A program made the position numbers and the translations under genes. A stretch of DNA of 64,000 nucleotides from an uncultured Lachnospiraceae bacterium (GTDB taxonomy: Bacteria; Bacillota; Clostridia; Lachnospirales; Lachnospiraceae). The DNA lies in NCBI GenBank assembly GCA_910584965.1, contig CAJUDZ010000007.1, positions 66,938-130,937 of the forward strand, read 5' to 3'. Below are positions 16,503 to 25,286 of the stretch, piece after piece; positions within the stretch are counted from its first letter, which is position 1; every line of letters begins with the position of its first letter. The notes under the pieces are model-generated. The model saw nothing but the letters and a program-made list of their open reading frames with translations, had not been told where the DNA came from and searched no databases.

Positions 16503-17699
16503 ATGAGTCAGGATGAATTGAAAACGCCTTGTTTCATTATCAGGGATGAGATACTCAGGAAAAACTTAACAGATTTTAAAAGGATTGTAGAAAATGTATA
16601 TCCTGACGGAATAATCGGATATTCTTTTAAAACGAATTCGACGCCTTATATTTTAACAAAAGCGCTGGAATATGGCTGTTACGCCGAAGTGGTTTCCGAT
16701 ACGGAGTATTGTCTGGCTGAGAAGATAGGGTTTCCGACGGATAAAATAATCTATAATGGTCCGATTAAATCAAAAGAAACGTTTAAAAGAGCTTTTTTTG
16801 GCCGGTCAGTCATTAATATAGATTCCTTCAGGGAATTGCAATGGCTTAAAGAGTTTTCAAATAATGAAATGCCAAGAAGCATTGGTATTCGTGTGAATTT
16901 TGATTTGGAATCGGCGCTTCCGGGAGAAACATCTACCGGATCGAAGGGAGGAAGATTTGGATTTAGTCTGGAAAATGGGGATCTGCATCGGGCGATAGCT
17001 GTCTGCCAGAATATTGCCGGAGTAAAACCGGCAGGATTGCATATGCATGTCAGTTCAAAAACAAAATCAGTGGATATCTATCAAAAATTATCAGAGACGG
17101 CGTGCAGAATCATAGAGGATGAAGAACTGGATATTGAGTATCTGGATATAGGCGGCGGTTTCTTTGGCGGAAATGATAACGGAGAGGCGTATGGTAAATA
17201 TATCAGCGTGATTCATGACGAATTAGAGAGACATGGGGTAAAAGATATCTGCCTGATCGCAGAGCCTGGAGCTTCTGTCGTTGCGACAGCGGTAGACTAT
17301 ATGTCGAGCGTTATAGAATATAAAGATACCAGCTATGGAAGATTTGTGATAACGGATGGGAGCAGGCTGCATATAGATCCTTTTTTTAGAAAGGACAGGC
17401 ATTTACATACAATGGTCTCGCAATCCGAAAAACTTCATGAGAAGCAAACAATATGCGGATTTACATGTATGGAAAATGATAGAATTATGACGGTGGAAAA
17501 CGAATCGGAACTGCAGGCTGGAGATAAGATTGTATATTATATAGAAGGGTCATATTCCATGTGCTTCAATTCATTATTTATAGAATACCTTCCATATGTA
17601 TATGCTGAGGAAAATGGCAGTTATAAACTGGTCAGAGATAAATGGGGAATTGAGGAATATTTGCAGAAAAGCTATATTCGGGGGAGATCGGACGGATGA
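16503..17699 (+). CDS. PLP-dependent alanine-racemase-fold enzyme (decarboxylase family)
   Basis: This 398-residue protein belongs to the DAP/ornithine-decarboxylase fold III group. Lys43 in SFKTNSTP is the expected PLP Schiff-base lysine. HMHVSSKTKS near 182 and DIGGGFFGG near 215 are PLP-phosphate and substrate segments; EPGASVVATA near 255 is typical. The C-terminal beta domain has YSMCFNS rather than the CESGD motif of classical decarboxylases, so the substrate may be unusual. It is coupled to the next gene by a 4-bp overlap. It may supply an amine or altered amino acid to the ATP-grasp ligase. Confidence 0.78.
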   Translation: MSQDELKTPCFIIRDEILRKNLTDFKRIVENVYPDGIIGYSFKTNSTPYILTKALEYGCYAEVVSDTEYCLAEKIGFPTDKIIYNGPIKSKETFKRAFFGRSVINIDSFRELQWLKEFSNNEMPRSIGIRVNFDLESALPGETSTGSKGGRFGFSLENGDLHRAIAVCQNIAGVKPAGLHMHVSSKTKSVDIYQKLSETACRIIEDEELDIEYLDIGGGFFGGNDNGEAYGKYISVIHDELERHGVKDICLIAEPGASVVATAVDYMSSVIEYKDTSYGRFVITDGSRLHIDPFFRKDRHLHTMVSQSEKLHEKQTICGFTCMENDRIMTVENESELQAGDKIVYYIEGSYSMCFNSLFIEYLPYVYAEENGSYKLVRDKWGIEEYLQKSYIRGRSDG

Positions 17700-18688
17700 T
17701 TAATGTATTAATACCAAACATTGGCAGGAGGGGATATCTGGTTGATTATATGAAAGATATTCCATGTTTTGAAGGCAAGGTATTTGTATCGGACTGTGAC
17801 AGGACTGCCAGCGGATTGTATGGTAATAACGACGGGTTTTTTATTTTATCCAAACCGGCAGCTGATGAAAAAAAGTATATAAGTGAGCTGCTGGAAGTCT
17901 GTAATAAACATGAAATAAAGTTAATCATTCCTGTAATAGACCCTGAAATATATATTCTGTCGAATTATAAAAAGGCTTTCGAGGAATACGGCATTACGGT
18001 ACTTGTTTCGGACAGAGTAGTGCTTGATATATGCTATAACAAATTGAATATGAATGAATTCCTGATGGAGCGTGGTTATCTGGTTCCATTAACCTACACG
18101 GATATTGAGTCATTTAAAGCGGATCTTGAAGCAAAAAAAATAAATTTTCCTATAATTTGCAAACCGGTTTATGGAAGCGGGAGCGAGAATACAAAGATGA
18201 TTGATAATATGGAACTGCTGAAAGCATATTTTCATAAAGGGCTAATGATTCAGCAGTATCTTGACAATTTTGAAGAATATGGAATCGATCTTTTTAATAC
18301 ATTTGAAGGAATGCCTGTCAGGTGCGTCATTAAGAGAAAAATTTCAATGAGAAGCGGTGAAACGGATAAATCATATACGGTGAAGGATGAAAAACTGTCT
18401 TTATTTATGGTACGGCTGGCGAGCGAGCTTAAACATATCGGTAATTTGGATTGTGATGTTTTAGCGGATGGGGAGAAATATTACATCATTGATCTGAACC
18501 CCAGATTCGGCGGTGGATATCCGGCCACACATGCTTCTGGTACCAATTTGCTGGAACTGATTTTAAGAATGATAAATCAAGAAAAAATAGTTCCTGCATT
18601 TAATTCGTATAAAGAACGTGTATTAGTTATGAAAACAATATCTGTTGTGCAGACAATATGGGAGGATAAAAATGAAATCATGTATTGA
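17696..18688 (+). CDS. ATP-grasp ligase
   Basis: The 330-residue protein has an N-terminal Rossmann-like lobe (NVLIPNIGRRGYLVDYM) and an ATP-grasp core: FPIICKPVYGSGSENTKMI near 150-168 for ATP binding, and DLNPRFGGGYPATH near 268 for magnesium. The family forms amide or thioester bonds through acyl phosphates. It overlaps the PLP gene by 4 bp and the methyltransferase gene by 17 bp. The pair suggests that an amino acid or derived amine is joined to a sugar carboxylate or amine. Similarity is to the carbamoyl-phosphate-synthase-like and PylC-like subgroups. Confidence 0.8.
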   Translation: MINVLIPNIGRRGYLVDYMKDIPCFEGKVFVSDCDRTASGLYGNNDGFFILSKPAADEKKYISELLEVCNKHEIKLIIPVIDPEIYILSNYKKAFEEYGITVLVSDRVVLDICYNKLNMNEFLMERGYLVPLTYTDIESFKADLEAKKINFPIICKPVYGSGSENTKMIDNMELLKAYFHKGLMIQQYLDNFEEYGIDLFNTFEGMPVRCVIKRKISMRSGETDKSYTVKDEKLSLFMVRLASELKHIGNLDCDVLADGEKYYIIDLNPRFGGGYPATHASGTNLLELILRMINQEKIVPAFNSYKERVLVMKTISVVQTIWEDKNEIMY

Positions 18689-19358
18689 TCCAAAATGGGA
18701 AAAAATTCATGAGGAGAAAGAATGGGGACAGTACCCAACAGAGTATACCATTCGTTTTATTGCTCGTAATTATTATGGTGTCAAAGACCGGTCGAAAGTC
18801 AGGATGCTGGATTACGGCTGTGGTGGAGGAAGCCACACTTGGTATTTGGCCAGAGAAGGATTTGACGTCTGGGCCTTTGATGGCGCACCTTCCGCAATTC
18901 ACAATGTAGAGTTAAGAATGCAAAGAGAAAAACTGAATGCACATCTTGCAGTGTGTGATGCGCTAAAGCTTCCTTATGAAGATGGCTTTTTTGATGCGGT
19001 TATTGATAGCTATTGTGTAACGATGAATACTGCTGTGGAAGGCAGAAAAATGTATCAAGAAATATACCGCATTTTGAAGGAAGGAGGAGCTTTGCAGACT
19101 GCTCAGTTTGGAAAGAATACGGACGGATATTGGACAGGAACCAGAATTGAAGAAAATACCTGGACTGAAGTAGACAATATACAGTTACATGATGTGGGTA
19201 AGATACACTTTACAGATAAAGACGAGATGGAAAATATGCTGAAGGAAATTGGATTTACAAGCATCAATGTAGATACAATTCTTTATACGGATAGGGGAGT
19301 AAAGATTGAGCAGATTATTGCCTGTGCCTATAAGCCGAAGAAAGAGCAGACAATATGA
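18672..19358 (+). CDS. SAM-dependent methyltransferase (class I)
   Basis: This is a 228-residue class I methyltransferase. MLDYGCGGGSHTWYLA near 43-58 is SAM motif I, FDGAP is the acidic strand-2 end, and DAVIDSYCVTM near 109 is motif IV. ATG 18672 has GGGAGG seven bases upstream inside the end of the ATP-grasp gene. A further 4-bp overlap couples it to LegI. Likely it methylates the sugar or its substituent before or after condensation to the nonulosonic acid. O- versus N-methylation cannot be told. Confidence 0.85.
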   Translation: MKSCIDPKWEKIHEEKEWGQYPTEYTIRFIARNYYGVKDRSKVRMLDYGCGGGSHTWYLAREGFDVWAFDGAPSAIHNVELRMQREKLNAHLAVCDALKLPYEDGFFDAVIDSYCVTMNTAVEGRKMYQEIYRILKEGGALQTAQFGKNTDGYWTGTRIEENTWTEVDNIQLHDVGKIHFTDKDEMENMLKEIGFTSINVDTILYTDRGVKIEQIIACAYKPKKEQTI

Positions 19359-20353
19359 ACAGGGTATTAATTATAGCCGAAGCCGGTGTGAACCATAATG
19401 GGAATTTAGAGACTGCGCTGCAGCTTTGTGATGCTGCCAAAGCCGCTGGCGCGGATGTCGTCAAATTTCAAAACTGGGTGACGGAAAAAATTATTTTAAA
19501 AGATGTTGAGAAAGCGGAATACCAACAGAACAGGATGCGGGATGAAGAAAGTCAGTTTGATATGTTAAAACGACTTGAACTGCCTTACGATGATTTTCGC
19601 AAAATAAAAGAACATTGTGACAGGATAGGGATTCTGTTTGCTTCCACGGCAGATGATATAGAGGGTGTTGATTTTCTGATTTCTTTGGGAATTCCTTTTA
19701 TAAAGATTGGTTCAGGAGATATTAATAATATTCCTTATCTTCGTCAGGCGGCCAAAAGGAAACTTCCGATTATTTTGAGTACAGGTATGTCTTCAATCGA
19801 AGATGTGGACAGGGCATACAGTATTCTTGTTGAATCAGGTGCGGAGAATATAACTTTACTGCATTGTACGACAAGCTATCCGTGCCCGTTTGAGCAGGTA
19901 AATTTAAAAGCTATGGTTAGGCTTCAAAACGTATTTGGGGTTCCGGTGGGGTATTCAGACCATACAAAAGGAACGGAAGTACCTGTTGCGGCTGTGGCTT
20001 TGGGCGCTTCTGTTATAGAAAAGCATTTTACGCTGGATTGTACAATGGAAGGACCGGATCACCCGGCCAGCATGGAACCCGATGAATTTAAAGAAATGGT
20101 TAAAAAAATAAGGAATATCGAAAATGCTTTGGGAGATGGGATCAAGGCTCCCACGAAAGAAGAGGTTTCCATATCAAAGGTAATACAAAAAAAAATTGTG
20201 GCTGTGCAGGATATTGAATGCGGCAGCGTATTTAAAGAAGAAATGCTGTCCGTGATGCGGAGCAATGAAGGAATCTCCCCTTCGGAATGGGATCATATTA
20301 TCGGGGCGAAGGCATGGAAAAAATTTAAGAGAGGAGAGCCGGTTACTTTATGA
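19355..20353 (+). CDS. legI: NeuB/LegI-type nonulosonic acid synthase
   Basis: The protein has 332 residues. It has the NeuB TIM barrel with IAEAGVNHNG (7-16), VKFQNW near 36, IKIGSGDINN near 120, LLHCTTSYPCP near 165 and EKHFTLD near 228. A C-terminal antifreeze-like SAF domain follows (about 275-332; KIVAVQDIECG). The enzyme condenses phosphoenolpyruvate with a 6-deoxy diacylamino-mannose (LegI) or ManNAc (NeuB). LegB and LegX upstream favour legionaminic acid or a derivative. It is translationally coupled on both sides by ATGA overlaps. Confidence 0.9.
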   Translation: MNRVLIIAEAGVNHNGNLETALQLCDAAKAAGADVVKFQNWVTEKIILKDVEKAEYQQNRMRDEESQFDMLKRLELPYDDFRKIKEHCDRIGILFASTADDIEGVDFLISLGIPFIKIGSGDINNIPYLRQAAKRKLPIILSTGMSSIEDVDRAYSILVESGAENITLLHCTTSYPCPFEQVNLKAMVRLQNVFGVPVGYSDHTKGTEVPVAAVALGASVIEKHFTLDCTMEGPDHPASMEPDEFKEMVKKIRNIENALGDGIKAPTKEEVSISKVIQKKIVAVQDIECGSVFKEEMLSVMRSNEGISPSEWDHIIGAKAWKKFKRGEPVTL

Positions 20354-21042
20354 AAAATCTGGCAATTATTCCTGCAAGATCGGGTTCGAAAGGTCTCAGG
20401 GATAAAAATATTAAAGAATTGGCAGGAATTCCTCTTATGGGGTATACAATAAAAGCAGCTTTGGATTCCCGGCTTTTTGATACGGTTATGCTTTCAACAG
20501 ATTCGGAAGAGTATGGCGAAATTGCAAAGAAATTTGGCGCACAGGTTCCATTTCTGAGAAGTGCGTATACTTCATCGGACACAGCCTCTTCATGGGATGC
20601 TGTCAAAGAAGTATTTTGCAGATATTCGGAAATGGGATGCGAGTATGAAACGATAACACTCTTACAGCCTACTTCGCCGTTACGTACTGCGGATGATATT
20701 ATCAGAGCGCATAATTTATTTTGGGAAAAACGGGCCAATTCGGTAATCAGTGTATGTGAAGCCGAACATTCGCCTTGCTGGAGTAATATAATAGAGACTG
20801 ATTTGTCAATGCGGCATTTTGCACAGACTGATCATCCGACGTCTTACAGGCAGGAGCTGCAAACATATTATCGATTAAATGGCGCTATTTATATTATAAA
20901 TAAAGAAATGCTTAATAATATTGATAGTATGTATGAGGAACGATGCTATGCTTATATTATGGAACAAAGTCATTCAATAGACATTGACTCCGAACTGGAC
21001 TTTGTGATTGCGGAGGCGGTTATAAGAAAGGTATTACTATAA
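20350..21042 (+). CDS. legF: CMP-nonulosonic acid cytidylyltransferase, LegF/NeuA-like
   Basis: The 230-residue enzyme starts AIIPARSGSKGLRDKNI, the NeuA/LegF CTP-binding signature. LLQPTSPLR near 95 and IDIDSELDFVIAEA near 213 are further family motifs. It activates the nonulosonic acid as the CMP derivative used by transferases. It overlaps LegI by 4 bp and ends the tightly coupled block that runs from the formyltransferase gene at 14956. The following gene begins 21 bp later. Confidence 0.9.
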   Translation: MKNLAIIPARSGSKGLRDKNIKELAGIPLMGYTIKAALDSRLFDTVMLSTDSEEYGEIAKKFGAQVPFLRSAYTSSDTASSWDAVKEVFCRYSEMGCEYETITLLQPTSPLRTADDIIRAHNLFWEKRANSVISVCEAEHSPCWSNIIETDLSMRHFAQTDHPTSYRQELQTYYRLNGAIYIINKEMLNNIDSMYEERCYAYIMEQSHSIDIDSELDFVIAEAVIRKVLL

Positions 21043-21063
21043 CTTGGAAAGAGGCCTGTATTC

Positions 21064-22425
21064 ATGCGTAACCTTCAAAAACGACAGTTGTTAGAAATTA
21101 TGGAAAGTCTTCATTTTCTTCATCAGGAAATGAAAGAACGGCTGGAGAGAAAGGAATATTCGGTAGTTCGGACAGCGTTTTCTGATTGTCAGGAAGCGGC
21201 AATTCAGGTAGGAGAAGCCATAGAACGGATGGAAGGAGAGGGGACGGAGGCTGTTTCATATCTTGAGCAGTATTGTGAAAAAGTGTATCATCTCAGCCTG
21301 CAATCAGAGACAACACAGGGAAAAAAAATCTTTAAAAGTCTGGAGAGTTCCCTGGTCAGAGCAGAAAATGCGATTGCGCATATGCCTGTAAGGAAAGAGG
21401 TCGTGTTCATGCCGTATAAGGCCTGTATGTGGGATTCTCTGGAAAGTGTTTATCTGGCAGCGAGAGAGGATGAATACTGCGATGTCTACTGTGTGCCGAT
21501 TCCATATTATGATAAAAGAGAGGATGGGAGCTTTGGAGAATTACACTATGAAGGAGGCGCGTATCCGAAAAATATAGAAATCTTGGATTACCGCGTGTAT
21601 AATTTGGAAGAAAGGCATCCGGATATTATTTATATACATAATCCATATGATGATTGGAACCATGTTACGTCTGTACCGGAAAGGTATTATAGTAAAAATT
21701 TACGTTACCATACAGATTGTTTAGTATATATACCATATTTCATATTAGGCGAAATAGAACCAGATGATCTGAAAGCGATAAATAATATGAAGCATTTCTG
21801 TTTTTTGCCGGGAACTATTTATGCTCATAAAGTTATTGTACAGTCTGAGAAAATGCGCCAGATATATATTAGTGAGTATATGAATGAGGCAAAACAGCAT
21901 GGGCTGTCAGCGGACAGGAAAATGCTGGAAGAAAAAATTCTGGGACTTGGTTCGCCTAAGATTGATAAGATACGGAATACCAGAAGGGAAAATTTAAATA
22001 TACCGGAGGAGTGGCTGAATGTTATAGAAAAAGAAGATGGTTCATGGAAGAAAATCATTTTTTATAATACGAGTATTAGCGCATTGCTGGCCAGTGATGA
22101 AAAAATGCTTGAAAAAATGAAAGATGTCTTTGGGACATTCAAAAAGTATCAGGACGATGTGGCGCTGCTGTGGAGACCGCATCCGCTTATAACAAGTACG
22201 ATTAAATCTATGCGGCCACGGTTGTGGGTGGAATATGAAAAGATTGTCGAGGCGTATAGAAAAGAAGGGTGGGGAATCTATGATGAAAGTGCGGACATGG
22301 ACCGGGCAGTAATGTTAAGTGACGCATACTATGGAGATCACAGCAGCATTGTGCACATATACAAAAAAACGGGGAAACCAATAATGATGCAGAATGTTGA
22401 TGTGATTTTAAAAAGCACTAAATAA
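21064..22425 (+). CDS. CDP-glycerol glycerophosphotransferase-like GT-B protein
   Basis: This 453-residue protein has a helical N-terminal region (1-110) followed by a GT-B-like body. Notable segments are VVFMPYKACMWDSLES near 114, DIIYIHNPYDDWNHVTSVP near 187, LLWRPHPL near 368 and a C-terminal YYGDHSSIVHIYKKTGKPIM. The C-terminal block matches the donor-site region of Glyphos-transferase/teichoic-type enzymes (SDxSSxxxxxxxxxKPxx). It probably moves a polyol phosphate or sugar onto the glycan. If the IspD-like enzymes make CDP-polyols, this gene is a likely user. Assignment is moderate because the N-terminus is unusual. Confidence 0.6.
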   Translation: MRNLQKRQLLEIMESLHFLHQEMKERLERKEYSVVRTAFSDCQEAAIQVGEAIERMEGEGTEAVSYLEQYCEKVYHLSLQSETTQGKKIFKSLESSLVRAENAIAHMPVRKEVVFMPYKACMWDSLESVYLAAREDEYCDVYCVPIPYYDKREDGSFGELHYEGGAYPKNIEILDYRVYNLEERHPDIIYIHNPYDDWNHVTSVPERYYSKNLRYHTDCLVYIPYFILGEIEPDDLKAINNMKHFCFLPGTIYAHKVIVQSEKMRQIYISEYMNEAKQHGLSADRKMLEEKILGLGSPKIDKIRNTRRENLNIPEEWLNVIEKEDGSWKKIIFYNTSISALLASDEKMLEKMKDVFGTFKKYQDDVALLWRPHPLITSTIKSMRPRLWVEYEKIVEAYRKEGWGIYDESADMDRAVMLSDAYYGDHSSIVHIYKKTGKPIMMQNVDVILKSTK

Positions 22426-22522
22426 CATGAACAAAGAATACAAGTGTATTCCGGGTTTTATGTAGTGAGTGATGATACGGAGAAAAAAAGCCAAGAAAAG
22501 TGAAACAAATTGGAGGAGCTTT

Positions 22523-23722
22523 ATGGCAGAAGAAGTTAATACATTGAGCGCACCTTTTTTTTATGATTGCGTTATAGAAGATAATACAGTTTATTTTCCG
22601 CTGGCTAACTACAATTCATTGTGTAAAGGAAATCTTATCAGCGGTCAGACGGATATAATAGATATTTTCCCGGACATACCTGCATATAAAACAGCAGCTT
22701 ATGCGGGAGTATACAAATATGGAAATACTTTATTATTTTCTCCTTACTCGGCGGATAATTTCGACATTTTGGTTTATAGCATTCCACAGCAAACATTTTC
22801 CGGATTGTTAAATAATAAGGATATAAATTTCCGCAGCAATACTGTGTTCGAAAAAAATGAATATATCTATATTGCCTCATGCACGACAAATGAGATTTAT
22901 AAAATTGATTTGCATAATCGTTCTGTGGATTGTCTGGTTTCGGCGAAAAATAAACCGGATGAATATTGTTATACGGAAATTGTGAGAATAAGGGATTTTA
23001 TTTTGTTTCCATTAAACCAAAGAAAGGTTTTGCTTGTATTTGATATGCAAAATGAAAAATATGAGTGTTATAAATTTCCGGATGATATTTCGTACATTTC
23101 AACATTATGTGTTCATGGCGAAAATTTGTGGATAACAGGGGGAAGCAGGAAAATATATACTTGGAATATAAAAAAGCAGGAAGTGCGTGTATGTGCTGAG
23201 TTCCCTGATAATGTACGACTGTTTTTTGAAGGGAATGGACATTATTTATGGTTTGGCAGCAGCTTTATCTATCAGGACGTATTGTGGCTTTTTCCTTTTT
23301 ATACCAGTGTAATTCTTAAATATAATATATTGACTGAAAAATTTGAAGAATTGGAGATTCCCGGAGAAGAAGAGACAGATGGATTGGAAAAAGCACGTTT
23401 TAATACAATAAAGTACGGAACTGTTAAAAAGAGTGGTGATAAAGTGTTTTTTCTGTCTTCTAAAACCCGAATATTTTATGAGTTAGATCTGGTAACCAAT
23501 ATGATTCAAAGACATTATTTTTATGTGAATAAAAAATATAATGGGCAGATTTATCCTGTTACCGAGGATGGAAAAATATTAGAAAGGAATGATGCTGTTA
23601 ATCTTGAAGATTTCCTGGAGAACATAAAGGAACGGGCGAATGAAGAAATAATAATTAAAGATGAGATGACTGGCGGTACAATATATAACTGCATAGACAG
23701 AAAAATTTCCAGGTTGGTATAA
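22523..23722 (+). CDS. Predicted beta-propeller protein of unknown function
   Basis: This 399-residue protein is all-beta, with recurring blocks of 45-55 residues containing hydrophobic-aromatic strands (NTLLFSPYSADNFDILVY, EYIYIASCTTNEIYKIDL, ENLWITGGSRKIYTWNI, DKVFFLSSKTRIFYELDL). The pattern is that of a Kelch- or WD-like propeller with six or seven blades. There is no signal peptide, so it acts in the cytoplasm. ATG 22523 is chosen because GGAGG lies six bases upstream; an earlier in-frame ATG at 22469 lacks one. It sits between two GT-B-like genes and may bind a glycan or a transferase partner. No specific family is recognised. Confidence 0.6.
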   Translation: MAEEVNTLSAPFFYDCVIEDNTVYFPLANYNSLCKGNLISGQTDIIDIFPDIPAYKTAAYAGVYKYGNTLLFSPYSADNFDILVYSIPQQTFSGLLNNKDINFRSNTVFEKNEYIYIASCTTNEIYKIDLHNRSVDCLVSAKNKPDEYCYTEIVRIRDFILFPLNQRKVLLVFDMQNEKYECYKFPDDISYISTLCVHGENLWITGGSRKIYTWNIKKQEVRVCAEFPDNVRLFFEGNGHYLWFGSSFIYQDVLWLFPFYTSVILKYNILTEKFEELEIPGEEETDGLEKARFNTIKYGTVKKSGDKVFFLSSKTRIFYELDLVTNMIQRHYFYVNKKYNGQIYPVTEDGKILERNDAVNLEDFLENIKERANEEIIIKDEMTGGTIYNCIDRKISRLV

Positions 23723-23737
23723 CGAGGGGCTTTAAAT

Positions 23738-25204
23738 ATGGATATGGAAAATTTTATTGATTCATTTTTAGAATTTGAGGAAGAAAATAAAATGTTTCAG
23801 GTCAAAATAGAAGGGATAAAAATTTGGCACTTAATACGTATTCAAATTTATTGCTATCTGGCTGAGCAATTTGGATTAGGAAAATTACTTCTTGATTTTG
23901 AACCTGTAAAAAGTGATACGGTTAAGCGGACATGGAAAGACTTGATCAGGGAAAAAGTTGTCTGTAATCAATACCGGGCCGGAAGAAGAGATGTTCTGAT
24001 ATTTCCGAATGGTGCAAAATATAAGGATAATCAAGGATATTATCGATGCAGGTATACAGATTTGCTTGATAGGGCCATGACAAGACCGCATTACCTGTTA
24101 GACGGGAAAAGTGATGAGGGGGGTTATGCCAGACAAAGAAGCAAAAATGTATTATACGCCGATCTGGAAATATTCAAGAAAATAAATCAAATAAAGCAAG
24201 ACTATAAATTGATAAATAAATCAGAACTTGAGAAGAAAATAGCGGCTCCGATTGAAAAATATTATAAGTGTAAGATTGAGGTGAGGTTTAAACAGAAATG
24301 GCTGGACATGGTTAATACATTGTTGAGGATCAGGGGCTATTTTATAGATTATTATAACTATATGCTGCATAAAATCAAACCCAAAATCATTATCATCACA
24401 TGTGCATATGACTGGGATAAAATGTTTTTATGTGAAGTTGCAAAAGAAAAAGGTATTCCGGTAGTAGAGCTTCAACATGGAACAATAGGCAGGCTGCATA
24501 TATCTTATAATTTTAAGGAAAAGATGTATTTATCAACTTTTCCGGATTATATTTTCGTGTATGGACAATTGGAAAAAAAGAAACCAAGACTTCCAATAGA
24601 CAGTAGCCGGGTAATTCCGGTGGGATTTCCTGAGTTGGAAAATTGTTATAAAACGAGCCGTAAAGAGAGGCGGAATATAAAGAAAAATAGAAAGCAAATT
24701 CTTTTTATATCACAAGGAATACCAGAGATCGCCCAATATGCAGAGGCTGCTGCCAATCTGCTGGACAATGAGAAGTACCGGATTATTTTTAAACTTCATC
24801 CGAGAGAATATGGAAACTGGAAAAAGATATATAGAGGTTATTTGAAGAATCCTGACATAGAGGTGTTTGGTGATTACGATAAATCGATATATGATTTTCT
24901 GGCGGAATCGGATTGGGTTATAGGCAGTTTTTCCACATCGCTGTACGAAGCCACTATGTTTGATATAAAAATAGCGATAATTAAAACCCCGATGGATGCT
25001 GATATGAAAGAGCTATATCTTAACGGGTACGCGCTGTTAGTTGAGTCCCCACAGCAGTTAGCGCAGGAAATTATGGAAGATAGTTTTAAAAGAAATCCAG
25101 CGGTAAACATATATGAGAAAAATAGTATTGAAAATATGTTGAAATGGATAGATAAAATTATTCGGATTACAGACCGGAAAGAAGCCGGGAATAGCACTAA
25201 TTAG
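23738..25204 (+). CDS. Capsule/CDP-glycerol-type GT-B glycosyltransferase
   Basis: The 488-residue protein has the marker VELQHGTIGRLH near 247-258, shared by capsular polysaccharide and CDP-glycerol-type transferases. Later come FKLHPREYGNWKK near 350 and a donor-site segment DWVIGSFSTSLYEATMFDIK near 388. The N-terminal 230 residues are helical and basic. It starts 15 bp after the propeller gene. It likely transfers a sugar or polyol-phosphate to the growing glycan; the donor is unknown. The membrane-free sequence indicates a cytoplasmic or peripheral enzyme. Confidence 0.7.
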   Translation: MDMENFIDSFLEFEEENKMFQVKIEGIKIWHLIRIQIYCYLAEQFGLGKLLLDFEPVKSDTVKRTWKDLIREKVVCNQYRAGRRDVLIFPNGAKYKDNQGYYRCRYTDLLDRAMTRPHYLLDGKSDEGGYARQRSKNVLYADLEIFKKINQIKQDYKLINKSELEKKIAAPIEKYYKCKIEVRFKQKWLDMVNTLLRIRGYFIDYYNYMLHKIKPKIIIITCAYDWDKMFLCEVAKEKGIPVVELQHGTIGRLHISYNFKEKMYLSTFPDYIFVYGQLEKKKPRLPIDSSRVIPVGFPELENCYKTSRKERRNIKKNRKQILFISQGIPEIAQYAEAAANLLDNEKYRIIFKLHPREYGNWKKIYRGYLKNPDIEVFGDYDKSIYDFLAESDWVIGSFSTSLYEATMFDIKIAIIKTPMDADMKELYLNGYALLVESPQQLAQEIMEDSFKRNPAVNIYEKNSIENMLKWIDKIIRITDRKEAGNSTN

Positions 25205-25286
25205 CGGCTTTTTTAGAAATATAATCATAAGGAGCCAGCGTGAAAAATAAATTTTTCGCAGACTATGGAAAGGCATGGTTATTTAT

